IMG/VR virus record: IMGVR_UViG_3300020457_000086
Location: 1-25,371 of that record
DNA from: a virus
Direction: 5' to 3' (one strand)
DNA: 25,371 bases
Shown here: in pieces, positions 15,101 through 22,517 of the stretch
How the letters are laid out: the number at the start of each line of letters is the position of its first letter
Position numbering within the stretch: position 1 is the stretch's first letter
Program-made: the position numbers and the translations under genes
Notes under the pieces: generated by a model
Seen by the model: the letters and a program-made list of their open reading frames with translations, nothing else
Told to the model about the DNA's origin: nothing
The model's database searches: none

Positions 15101-17522
15101 CAATGCAATCAATACTGAATTTACGGATCAAAAGTATAGTCAGAATGTTTCTGATTTATATCCACAGCAAGATAAAGATAATATAAACGACAATCCTCCA
15201 TCTTCTGTATCATTCGCAAGAAGAAATCCTATTGGTGATGTTGTTACTAATAGTTTGAAGAATAGTATCACCAGAGAAGCAAACGATAAGTTACTACAAG
15301 ATTTTGGTAGAGGACTTAAGATTACAAGTGTTGACTCAACAACTGGTGTCTCTACACTAACATTTGATAGAGAGCATGGATTGAGTGGTATCGTAACTTA
15401 CTCTGACTTCACAGGTGGAGTTGGATATGACAACGGAACATATCATAATATTAAATTATTCAATGAAGGAACAACCACTTGGGATGGTGCAACTGCAAAG
15501 GTTACAATATCAGGTGGATCAATAACTAAATTTGATGTTACTGATGGTGGATCTGGTTATGGTGCAGAAAAATTAGAGTTTGACCCTACATTTATAGGTT
15601 CACCAAGTATTGGTGCAGCAGCTACCTTTACTTCAGTTGGTATCTCATCAAACATTGGTGATGTATTACAAGTAACTGGAATTGGAACATTAACTGATGG
15701 TTACTTCAGAATATCTTCAGTACCATCTACTAAAACTGTTGCGATTGCAAAGACAGGTGGTGATACTTCATTCTTATCAGGTCAGTTTGCATTAAATATA
15801 GGTCCTGCTGTAGCGATATCATCTGATGATTTTGAATCAGTTAGTGGTGTATCAACATTTACCTGTAGTTCTGCTCACGGATTGACAATCGGAAGTCCAT
15901 TTAGAATTATTGATAGTTCAAATAATAAATTAGGTGACTTTACAGTTAAGGAAAGAGTTGGAATTAAAACCTTCTCTGCGAAAACAGATGCTAATTTAAG
16001 TGGAGCATTTGTCCTACAACATGGTATGAGTGCTGGTGATGCAACATCTGGTGCTGATGGAGAAAATCTTGGTACGAGAGGTTTATCATTCTATAATAAT
16101 GAAGTTTTAAATCTAACAGATGATTTAACAACTGGTTCAATAATGAAAGTTCAAGTGCCAAATGCTGGTATTGGAACTGCGATTCGTTTCCCACTAGGTT
16201 CATATGTTCAGATAGATGGAGAAATACTACGAGTTACCACATCAGAATTATCTGGTAGTGGATTAGATGAGGTTGGTGTTGTTCGTGGTGCTTTGGGAAG
16301 TATCAAACAAGATCATTTAACTGGATCATTAGTTAAGAAAATCACACCAATACCAATTGAATTTAGAAGACCATCAATCATTCGTGCTTCTGGTCACACA
16401 TTTGAATACATTGGTTATGGTCCTGGTAACTATTCTACTGGTTTACCTCAAGTTCAGGTTAAGACTCTTACAGAAAGAGAAGAGTTCTTAGTTCAATCAC
16501 AAGAAAGATCTTGTGGACAGGTTGTTTATACTGGTATGAACAATGAAGGTGACTTCTTTATTGGTAACAAGAGAGTTAGTTCATCAACTGGACAGGAGAA
16601 AACATTTGACGCTCCAGTTCCAACAGTAACAGGTGAAGATCCATCAAGATTAAGTGTTGTATTTGATGAAGTAACAATCAAAGAAAGACTTAAGGTTGAA
16701 GGTGGAACATCAAGAACAATCCTATCTCAGTTCGATGGTCCTGTTAACTTTAGTAAAGATGTCAGATTTGATGCTGATACATCTATATCAAAGACACTTA
16801 CATTATCACAAGGAACACAATCCACATCAACAACTACAGGTGACTTAATTGTATCTGGTGGTGTTGGTATTGCAAAGAGTGTTTATATTGGTGGTGACTT
16901 AACAATATCTGGTACATTTAATGGTGGTGCTGTTGAGTTTGGTAATATTAAAGTTGCACAAACTGATGACAATACCATTGATACTAAATCTGGCAATCTT
17001 AAAATTAGTTCTGCTGGATCAGTTGAAGTTATTGATGACTTAAATGTTGCTGGTATTTTAAGTGCTACAGGTAATGTAACTCTTGGAAATGCAACAAGTG
17101 ATGCAACCACAGTATCTGGAACTCTTGCAGTTCAATCAACCACAAACTCAACCAGCAAGACAACTGGTGCGGTAGTCGTAAGTGGTGGTGTTGGAATTAA
17201 TAATGATCTTCATGTTGGTGGAGACATTACTGCATTCTCATCATCAGATAGAAACTTAAAAGAGAACATTGTTGTCATACCAAATGCACTAGATAAAATC
17301 AATGCAATTAGTGGTAACACATTCACTTGGAAATCTAATAGTGATACTTTCCTACAAGGAGATGATACTGGTGTGATTGCACAAGAAGTTGAAGCACTTG
17401 GATTACCTGGCATAACAACAACTAGGGATGATGGTGTTAAAGCAGTAAATTATGATAAATTAATTCCTGTTTTAATACAGGCAATTAAAGAACTATCTGC
17501 GAAAGTAGACGCACTATCCTAA
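12159..17522 (+). CDS. Giant tail fibre with C-terminal S74 self-cleaving chaperone
   Basis: This 1787-aa protein has a pectate-lyase-like N-terminal block (ILYVNPNDIDSTDAI, PFKTIQRALLES, ILIYPGEHE) typical of marine T4-like phage fibres, suggesting a beta-helix. Four diverged HGL-type beta modules follow (PHGLSSGTPIKVKG near 13088, PHNLNVNDKINI near 14765, EHGLSG near 15370, AHGLTIGSPFRI near 15873) and a GGSGY module near 15549. Two copies of a VSGGVGI...GGD unit precede the end. The last 92 residues are a Peptidase_S74 intramolecular chaperone: Ser1696-Asp-Arg-Asn-Leu-Lys1701 fits the Ser-Lys dyad of endosialidase-type cleavage, and the rest (TGVIAQEVEALG, VNYDKLIPVLIQAIKEL) fits the helical trimerising stem. 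Cleavage before Ser1696 would release this domain after the fibre trimer folds. Likely a long, host-recognising fibre. Confidence 0.88.
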   Translation: MPLNKLENFVKNTEGRILYVNPNDIDSTDAITNQGNSLAQPFKTIQRALLESSRFSYVRGANNDLIERTTILIYPGEHEVDNRPGFALKDVGSTATAVSPSGAETAAQTTLSLDLTSNFDLAQEDNILYKFNSINGGVIVPRGTSIVGLDLRKTKIKPKYVPNPTDSSAPSTALFRVTGTCYFWQFSIFDGDEGGLVYTDPIDFSANNQSTPSFSHHKLTCFEYADGVNIDNRFGLTDLEIYYAKLSNAFNVASTRDIDQKYPASTEGFAPQRPEFEIVGAFASDPLSISTLISGDGSTPGNVITVTTTTPHGLSSGTPIKVKGVSVPDYNISTKVASILSGTQFTYLLPFVRPNLLATPQSVSSATITIETDTVTGASPYIFNVSLRSVFGMNGVLADGAKATGFRSIVVAQFTGISLQKDDRAFVKYNPTSRAYEGITIQLSKGASLSKESSSLDPSTVYHLDSDAIYRKGFETTHINMKNDAIMQIVSVFAIGFNKHFNAETGSDASVTNSNSNFGQIALTSDGFKKSAFSKDDTAYISNIITPRAITESPVTVDWQSLDVGLTTSVGISSHLYLFGFNDFDDKPPVIIQGYRVGAKSNDVLSLNAGGSIKTASINMTDSVVSAASSVVTGTSISSKLFRVESGPSFIQNDTASSNIFTIGTHTLQTGEKIRVFSDDGDLPENIEVNTVYFVIKISSTEIKLASSVTNAQNNVAITVFGGTKLFVESRVSDKSSGDIGSPIQFDTVNKNWFVHVPTTNDIYTSLETQGVTGLTSKSNVTTISRTVDSRSLDERLYTVRVVVPKEAPNAKDPNDGFVIQESSTTGVRASTDFSLRTIDASDVFFDRNPRFISTCSAAGSTVTVRTELPHNLNVNDKINILNVKSSNNTTGVANSAFNGTFSVSAINSDKEFQHTTTDTNGSVHNTGNFTSDTSDRTTSLPRFQRNDLQSNHYIYRSEVISDYIKDVQDGIYHLFVLKADNAINTEFTDQKYSQNVSDLYPQQDKDNINDNPPSSVSFARRNPIGDVVTNSLKNSITREANDKLLQDFGRGLKITSVDSTTGVSTLTFDREHGLSGIVTYSDFTGGVGYDNGTYHNIKLFNEGTTTWDGATAKVTISGGSITKFDVTDGGSGYGAEKLEFDPTFIGSPSIGAAATFTSVGISSNIGDVLQVTGIGTLTDGYFRISSVPSTKTVAIAKTGGDTSFLSGQFALNIGPAVAISSDDFESVSGVSTFTCSSAHGLTIGSPFRIIDSSNNKLGDFTVKERVGIKTFSAKTDANLSGAFVLQHGMSAGDATSGADGENLGTRGLSFYNNEVLNLTDDLTTGSIMKVQVPNAGIGTAIRFPLGSYVQIDGEILRVTTSELSGSGLDEVGVVRGALGSIKQDHLTGSLVKKITPIPIEFRRPSIIRASGHTFEYIGYGPGNYSTGLPQVQVKTLTEREEFLVQSQERSCGQVVYTGMNNEGDFFIGNKRVSSSTGQEKTFDAPVPTVTGEDPSRLSVVFDEVTIKERLKVEGGTSRTILSQFDGPVNFSKDVRFDADTSISKTLTLSQGTQSTSTTTGDLIVSGGVGIAKSVYIGGDLTISGTFNGGAVEFGNIKVAQTDDNTIDTKSGNLKISSAGSVEVIDDLNVAGILSATGNVTLGNATSDATTVSGTLAVQSTTNSTSKTTGAVVVSGGVGINNDLHVGGDITAFSSSDRNLKENIVVIPNALDKINAISGNTFTWKSNSDTFLQGDDTGVIAQEVEALGLPGITTTRDDGVKAVNYDKLIPVLIQAIKELSAKVDALS

Positions 17523-17528
17523 TAAATA
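17522..17528 (+). promoter_or_regulatory. Late-promoter-like ATAAATA
   Basis: TAATAAATAAC begins at the stop codon of the giant fibre and lies 16 bases before the next ATG. It matches the late consensus except the first T. Spacing is rather short. Confidence 0.35.
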
Positions 17529-17544
17529 ACTAAAAATACCACAG

Positions 17545-19452
17545 ATGGCGAGTATAAGAAAATCATTTAGTTTCCGAAACGGAGTACAAGTTGACGAAGA
17601 TAATTTTATCGTTAACGCTAATGGCTTGGTTGGTATCGGAACTTCCGTGCCATCTGAGTTTTTAGATGTAAGAGGAACAGCAAAGGTTGTTGGATTAGTA
17701 ACAGCATCAGATTTATTTGTATCTGGTGTTTCTACAATCACAGAGATTCAAGTTGGAAGTGCAATAACAATAGGTAATAGTGGAGTAATAACAGCAACAT
17801 CATTTAAGGGTGACGGTTCAACATTATCAAACCTACCTACATCACAATGGGAAGATGTTAATTTAGGTTTAGGGTTTACTTCAATATATGCAATAGGTAA
17901 TGTTGGTATCGCTACCACAGATCCTAGACAGAGTTTCCAAGTTGGTGGAGATCCATCTGCTACAGGTAAGATAGGAGTTGGTATCAATTCGATTGGTAAT
18001 ATTCGTGCATCTGGTATCATAACTGCTACGAGTTTAGTTGGAGCATTAACTGGTAATGTTGTTGGTAATGTAACTGGAGATTTAACAGGAGCAGTCACAG
18101 GTAATGTAACTGGTAATTTAACTGGTAATGTAACAGGAAATATCAATTCATCAGGAGTATCAACATTTTCACAACTGTCAGTTACGAGTTTAGTCAATGT
18201 TGGAACTGCTGCTACATTCAATACTGCTGGACTTGATGTAACGGGTGTAACAACATCTACGAGTTTTGATGGAGCATTAACAGGAAATGTTACGGGTAAT
18301 GTAACTGGTAATTTAACAGGTGATGTATCTGGTGATATTAATTCAGGTGTAACCACAGCATCAACAGAGATTAATGTTGGCACAGGTGGTACAGCATTTA
18401 CATCATTAAACACAGGTAAAGTTGGAATCGGAACTGCAATTCCTGGTTTAGATGTCTCGATTAGAAAAGAAGCAAACACATCTGTTGAGATTGTATCTGA
18501 TAGTGGCACAACAAAAGTTAGTGTAGGTAATTCAGTAAGTGCAGGTAAGAGTACAGGTATATTAAGATTTGGAAATGAGTCAAATACATTTGATGTAATC
18601 AATAATGATACAGGTGATCTAAACTTTATACTAGATGGAGATAGTAATAGTGGATCAGGTAACTTTAAGTTTGTAGATAATGTAACTGAAAGAGCAAGAC
18701 TTACTAACGATGGTAAGTTAGGTATCGCAATTACAAATCCAGCACATCAACTCCATGTGGTTGGAACATCTACAGTCACAAGTAACGCATTTGTAGGTGG
18801 AAATTTATCAGTCGGTGGTACAATTACAGGTTCTCTATCATTAGGTAATGTAATTGAAGGAACAAATGTTCTCACAACATCTGGTATATCTACATTTAAA
18901 CAAATTAATGTTACAAGTAAGATTGGATTTAGTTCTGCAATACCAGCTTGCGATATTGATTTCCAACAGGCAACAGCATCATTCTCTTCAGTAGGTATTG
19001 GAACTACAAATCCTGGCACTAGATTGAAAGCAGTTGGTACATCAATGTTTGAAACCATTGGTATTAACACAACTTCAATTAAAACTGATCCGTCATTTAG
19101 TGCTGGTAATTTACAGATTGTTGGTGATAGATTTGCATTATTTGATGCACAGATTAGATTTGACTTTGCAAGACAATCTAAGATAGGATTTGGTACAATA
19201 GGAGATACACTTAACGGAAGTATTGACCTTAGAAGAGCAGGTGAAAATAGCATTTCACCGTGGGCGTTCTTACCTGAAATGTCTACAACAGTTAGAAATA
19301 CTAAAACAACTGCTACAGGTCAAAGTGCAAGTGGCATTGGAACAGGTGCAGTAATATATAATACAACAACAAATAGAGTTGAGATATACCTACCTGATGG
19401 AGATTCAAGTGCTAATGTAACTAATTGGGTTGGAGTCGCAACAGTCGCTTAA
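17545..19452 (+). CDS. Repeat-containing tail fibre protein (635 aa)
   Basis: The N-terminus MASIRKSFSFRNGVQVDEDN is that of a fibre attachment region. Five copies of a VGIGTTNP-type motif occur (VGIGTSVP at residues 29-36, VGIATTDP, VGIGTAIP, LGIAITNP and VGIGTTNP), each followed by a short beta segment, as in other fibre shafts. Two arrays of Leu/Val-Thr-Gly-Asn tetrapeptides at residues 168-199 and 245-264 suggest a regular beta fibre. The C-terminus (GAVIYNTTTNRVEIYLPDG) is a small beta tip with no S74 domain, unlike the giant fibre before it. It could pair with that fibre in one appendage. Only three bases separate its stop from the halogenase ATG, so the halogenase is probably in the same transcript. 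Confidence 0.82.
   Translation: MASIRKSFSFRNGVQVDEDNFIVNANGLVGIGTSVPSEFLDVRGTAKVVGLVTASDLFVSGVSTITEIQVGSAITIGNSGVITATSFKGDGSTLSNLPTSQWEDVNLGLGFTSIYAIGNVGIATTDPRQSFQVGGDPSATGKIGVGINSIGNIRASGIITATSLVGALTGNVVGNVTGDLTGAVTGNVTGNLTGNVTGNINSSGVSTFSQLSVTSLVNVGTAATFNTAGLDVTGVTTSTSFDGALTGNVTGNVTGNLTGDVSGDINSGVTTASTEINVGTGGTAFTSLNTGKVGIGTAIPGLDVSIRKEANTSVEIVSDSGTTKVSVGNSVSAGKSTGILRFGNESNTFDVINNDTGDLNFILDGDSNSGSGNFKFVDNVTERARLTNDGKLGIAITNPAHQLHVVGTSTVTSNAFVGGNLSVGGTITGSLSLGNVIEGTNVLTTSGISTFKQINVTSKIGFSSAIPACDIDFQQATASFSSVGIGTTNPGTRLKAVGTSMFETIGINTTSIKTDPSFSAGNLQIVGDRFALFDAQIRFDFARQSKIGFGTIGDTLNGSIDLRRAGENSISPWAFLPEMSTTVRNTKTTATGQSASGIGTGAVIYNTTTNRVEIYLPDGDSSANVTNWVGVATVA
18046..18336 (+). repeat. Two arrays of (L/V)TGN tetrapeptide repeats
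   Basis: Positions 18046-18141 encode eight tetrapeptides (LTGN VVGN VTGD LTGA VTGN VTGN LTGN VTGN) and 18277-18336 encode five (LTGN VTGN VTGN LTGD VSGD). Both arrays follow nearly the same 12-base-register lead-in that encodes Gly-Ala, so the second probably arose by duplication of the first or both expand and contract by recombination. Confidence 0.85.
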
Positions 19453-19455
19453 TTT

Positions 19456-20916
19456 ATGAAAAAAATTGTTATTGTAGGAGCGGGAACTGCTGGTTTAGCA
19501 GCTGCCGCTATGATGAAAAGTTATTGGAATGAAAAGGTAGATATAAGTTTAATATATGATGCTAGTAAAGGTAACATTTCAGTAGGAGAAAGTACAACAC
19601 CTATCTTTAGATTGTTGTTAGCACATTTGGGTGTATCAACAAAGCAACTTATTAAAGATATTGGTGGTAAGGCAACAATTAAATTAGGAATTAATTTTAA
19701 AAACTGGATTCCGAATACAAATTACTTTCATGGTTTTGCCGAAGTTAATTCAGAGATAGGCACTAATACAAGTGCGATATATTCAATACCATCTGGAGAG
19801 TTTAATGGTGGTACAAACTATAATACTGCAGCTACAACTATACCAAATAAACCTTTTGAGGATTATGGATATGCAATGCACATTGATACGAAGGTATTTT
19901 GTGAATACATTACAGATAGATTAAAAAATAGAGTTAAATTTATAGATGACAGGGTAGAAAATGTTATTGTACAGGACAATAAGATAACACAAATTGAGTG
20001 TAAGAATAGTGGTGTTGTTGAAGCAGATTTATTTGTAGATGCCTCTGGTTTCAATTCTGTTTTATTCAGACATTTGAATTCTACTTGGCACGATACTTCT
20101 GATGTTTTACCAATAGATCGTGCGATACCACAGCAAGTCCCTTATGATTTTAAGGAGACACCTGCATATACTACTTGTGAAGCAACAAAGAATGGTTGGA
20201 TATGGCAAATACCAATTGGAGATAGATTTGGTACAGGATATTTGTATTCATCTAAATTTACAACAGACGAGGAGGCACGAGATGATTATGATAAATGGCT
20301 ACGAGAAAAGTTTGATGTAGGATTAGAGACTGATAGAATAATAAGATATAAACCTGGTTACTACGAGGATTATTGGGTGGGTAATTGTCTTGCCATAGGA
20401 TTGTCGAGTGGGTTTATTGAACCACTTGAAGCAACTGGTATTCAGATTATCATTCAACAGATACAAGAGTTTATGATTATCAATTCTACCTTGAAGGATC
20501 TTGAATATAATCGAACTATTGTTAATAAAGGAAATCGCACACTATATACTGATATTATTGATTTTGTTGCATTGCATTACTGTACAAATCGAACAGACTC
20601 AATGTTTTGGAACTATATGACTCATAATAAATGTAATTGGGTTAGAAATTTTGAAGAGAAATGTAAGGAAGAATTTTTAGATACTCGTACTTGTTACAAG
20701 GAAAAAACATTCTGGGGATTAGATAGTTTCATTCAGGTTTGCTATGGTTTAAAGATGTTTGATCGAGAGTCAATTAAAAGTTTCTTATTATCAAAAGTTG
20801 ATGGTAAAGATATATTTAATGACGCTCAGGGTAATCACGAGTTCTTGGAGAATGAGAAGAAAAAGATTAAACAAATTTCTCATAAAAAAGTATTAGACCT
20901 TATTGTAAATAAATGA
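19456..20916 (+). CDS. Flavin-dependent (tryptophan-type) halogenase
   Basis: The 486-aa enzyme has all the diagnostic parts of the FAD-dependent halogenase family: the FAD-binding GAGTAG at residues 8-13; GES at 44-46; the catalytic Lys76 in IKLGINFKNW, aligned with the conserved Lys79 of PrnA; the GWIWQIP signature at 247-253, which is the WxWxIP motif keeping monooxygenase activity low; and SGFIEPLEATGI at 318-329, with Glu325 matching the second catalytic residue. Such enzymes use FADH2, O2 and halide to form HOX, which is passed to Lys to halogenate an aromatic substrate; a separate flavin reductase, not present here, must supply FADH2. Cyanophage Syn10 carries a known relative (VirX1). 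It is embedded between fibre and adhesin genes; an ATGA overlap couples it to the next ORF. The substrate is unknown. Confidence 0.9.
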   Translation: MKKIVIVGAGTAGLAAAAMMKSYWNEKVDISLIYDASKGNISVGESTTPIFRLLLAHLGVSTKQLIKDIGGKATIKLGINFKNWIPNTNYFHGFAEVNSEIGTNTSAIYSIPSGEFNGGTNYNTAATTIPNKPFEDYGYAMHIDTKVFCEYITDRLKNRVKFIDDRVENVIVQDNKITQIECKNSGVVEADLFVDASGFNSVLFRHLNSTWHDTSDVLPIDRAIPQQVPYDFKETPAYTTCEATKNGWIWQIPIGDRFGTGYLYSSKFTTDEEARDDYDKWLREKFDVGLETDRIIRYKPGYYEDYWVGNCLAIGLSSGFIEPLEATGIQIIIQQIQEFMIINSTLKDLEYNRTIVNKGNRTLYTDIIDFVALHYCTNRTDSMFWNYMTHNKCNWVRNFEEKCKEEFLDTRTCYKEKTFWGLDSFIQVCYGLKMFDRESIKSFLLSKVDGKDIFNDAQGNHEFLENEKKKIKQISHKKVLDLIVNK

Positions 20917-21176
20917 TTATCTTTTCTTTCATACTCTCATTATTTGCTAATCATCTACCTGTAATGTACGTTCAAGTACCACAATGGGCAGATGATTGGG
21001 CAGTTTGTGCAGTAGATATACCAGACGCAAAGTGTCATTGGTATGTTATGGCTCCCGATAATACATTTGGAGAGGGTTTTGATTGGGAAAGTGCGCCTTG
21101 GTTTGATGCAAATGGACTTAGTGACATTGCACCGATGCAAAATAAGACAGTACTAGAAAAGTTACAAGATAAATAA
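20913..21176 (+). CDS. Small Trp-rich protein downstream of the halogenase (87 aa)
   Basis: The ATG overlaps the halogenase stop by four bases, suggesting coupled translation. The first 17 residues are hydrophobic (MIIFSFILSLFANHLPV) and could be a signal or anchor, although translation could instead begin at the Met18 (MYVQVPQW). The body holds five Trp residues (25, 29, 43, 58, 63) and two Cys, Cys32 and Cys41, which may form a disulfide if exported. No family is recognised. Its position directly after the halogenase makes it a candidate partner or substrate, but no sequence feature proves this. Confidence 0.65.
   Translation: MIIFSFILSLFANHLPVMYVQVPQWADDWAVCAVDIPDAKCHWYVMAPDNTFGEGFDWESAPWFDANGLSDIAPMQNKTVLEKLQDK
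21169..21175 (+). promoter_or_regulatory. Late-promoter-like ATAAATA
   Basis: GATAAATAAAA overlaps the stop of the 87-aa ORF, 14 bases before the next ATG. A modest AAAAGG Shine-Dalgarno-like sequence follows. Weak match; AT-rich context. Confidence 0.25.
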
Positions 21177-21189
21177 AAATAAAAGGTAA

Positions 21190-21375
21190 ATGGGTTACTA
21201 CATCAAAAAGACAGGATTATCAGGTAAAACAGTCTATTGGACAGGTGGTGTTCATTGGTCTGATGATGATTCAAAGAAAAAAGTATATGCAACTAAAAGC
21301 ACAGCAGATAGCAAAATTGTGAATACTGATGGTAAAAATGGTGGTTGGAAAGGTGCTACAGTAGTGAGTGAATAA
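21190..21375 (+). CDS. Small phage protein, YYIKK/W-rich (61 aa)
   Basis: The protein MGYYIKKTGLSGKTVYWTGG continues with VHWSDDDSKKKVYATKSTAD and ends NGGWKGATVVSE. It looks like a compact beta domain with Trp17, Trp23 and Trp53, and it resembles small standalone modules I have seen in marine T4-like phages, but I cannot name it. Its stop shares one base with the next ATG (TAATG), so it is coupled to the Gly-rich adhesin gene. A role as an adhesin-associated or chaperone-like protein is possible from position. Confidence 0.7.
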   Translation: MGYYIKKTGLSGKTVYWTGGVHWSDDDSKKKVYATKSTADSKIVNTDGKNGGWKGATVVSE

Positions 21376-22502
21376 TGGCAATCACAGTTTCTAAAACAGG
21401 ACCTTTCTTCACATCTGGTGCTATAAGTTTTAGTGCGATGAGAAATACATTTCGGTTGAATAATCCAACTGGAACTATCTCTGCATCTGAACTTTTAAGA
21501 AATACTGATACAACTAATATTGATCCAATACTACCTGATGCAACAGAGAATATTGATGTTGCAACAACTTCTGATTGGAAGACATCACAGATACGAGATA
21601 GTATTAAATTTTATAATGTGACTCAACCTAGTGGAGACACAAACATAAATTTTGATATTGATGCACAGGCATGGAATGGTAATTTAGCTAGAAACATAGT
21701 TAAGAAATTAAATCTAGAAGGAACTTGTGGTTCTAACTCAACATCATTGAGGGCAGCACAGGTCGATCAAGGAGCAAATAATTTAACAATAGATGTAAGT
21801 GGAGATATATTTGGATGTGGTGCTGATGCCACGACAACAGGACCTGATGGTGCTAACGGTGGGGATGCACTTGGAATCACAGGTGGTGGAAATAATATAA
21901 AAGTTAATCTACAATCTACTGCGAGAATTTATGGAGGTGGTGGTGCTGGAGAACATGGAGCTCAAGGTGCTACTGGACAGAGTGGAACTTGTTTTGATTA
22001 TATTTTTGGTACAGTAGCAAGTGGATGTGGATTTTGTGGAGACTGTAGTAATCTTGGAGCAGGGTACGAGAGATTTGGTGGATGTGCAAATGCAGGTGGA
22101 TGTAACTGTGGTGGATGGTGGTTCTGGTCAGGTTGTGCAAGCACGATTCTAACAACTGCTGAGTGTCGTAAGCAAGACCCACAAACTGTTGCAGGTGGAG
22201 CAGGTGGTACTGGTGGAGATGGTGGTAGAGGAAGAGGATTTAATTTCCAATCAGGTTCACTTGCAGGAGCATCTGGTGGAGCGGGTTCAGCATTTAGTGG
22301 ATGTAGTGGTTTTACAGGCACAATAGCATCTGGTGGTACAGGTGCTACTGGAGAGACAGGTGCTTCAGGTGGTGAGTGGGGATTAAGTGGTGGTGATACT
22401 GCAAACACAGGTGATGGTGGTGATGCAGGTGCAGCAATATTCCCCTCTGGTATCTCAGTTACAGGTTCTATAAACTCTAATACAATAAAAGGTTCTTATT
22501 AA
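21375..22502 (+). CDS. Gly-rich, Cys-rich putative receptor-binding adhesin
   Basis: The 375-aa protein starts with a helical/beta attachment segment (GAISFSAMRNTFRLNNP, ISASELLRNTDTTN) of the kind found at the start of phage fibre-tip proteins. Residues about 130-360 are Gly-rich (GGGGAGEHGAQGATGQSG, GGAGGTGGDGGRGRG, GGTGATGETGASGG), which suggests polyglycine-II packing like the S16 gp38 adhesin. Residues 206-264 form an insert with nine Cys (206, 218, 221, 224, 237, 243, 245, 254, 264) and an aromatic WWFW at 248-251. The Gly-rich scaffold would present the Cys-rich loop at the tip. It is probably the host-receptor adhesin; the Cys cluster may be disulfide-bonded outside the cell or bind metal. 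No homology search was possible. Confidence 0.75.
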   Translation: MAITVSKTGPFFTSGAISFSAMRNTFRLNNPTGTISASELLRNTDTTNIDPILPDATENIDVATTSDWKTSQIRDSIKFYNVTQPSGDTNINFDIDAQAWNGNLARNIVKKLNLEGTCGSNSTSLRAAQVDQGANNLTIDVSGDIFGCGADATTTGPDGANGGDALGITGGGNNIKVNLQSTARIYGGGGAGEHGAQGATGQSGTCFDYIFGTVASGCGFCGDCSNLGAGYERFGGCANAGGCNCGGWWFWSGCASTILTTAECRKQDPQTVAGGAGGTGGDGGRGRGFNFQSGSLAGASGGAGSAFSGCSGFTGTIASGGTGATGETGASGGEWGLSGGDTANTGDGGDAGAAIFPSGISVTGSINSNTIKGSY

Positions 22503-22517
22503 TTCTTTGATTTTATT

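Noticed and set aside
17748-18602. Long open frame on the minus strand opposite the 635-aa fibre (284 codons)
   Set aside because: It is antisense to a clear fibre gene with repeats; the repeat codons create long stop-free complementary frames, and its Val/Pro/Thr composition is an artefact of the repeats.
19450-19458. In-frame read-through making a fibre-halogenase fusion
   Set aside because: Same frame by chance; the halogenase has its own canonical ATG before an intact FAD-binding start and nothing suggests stop-codon read-through.
21998-22408. Pro-rich minus-strand open frame
   Set aside because: It is the complement of the Gly-rich adhesin codons (GGT/GGA read as ACC/TCC); no independent start signal or motif.
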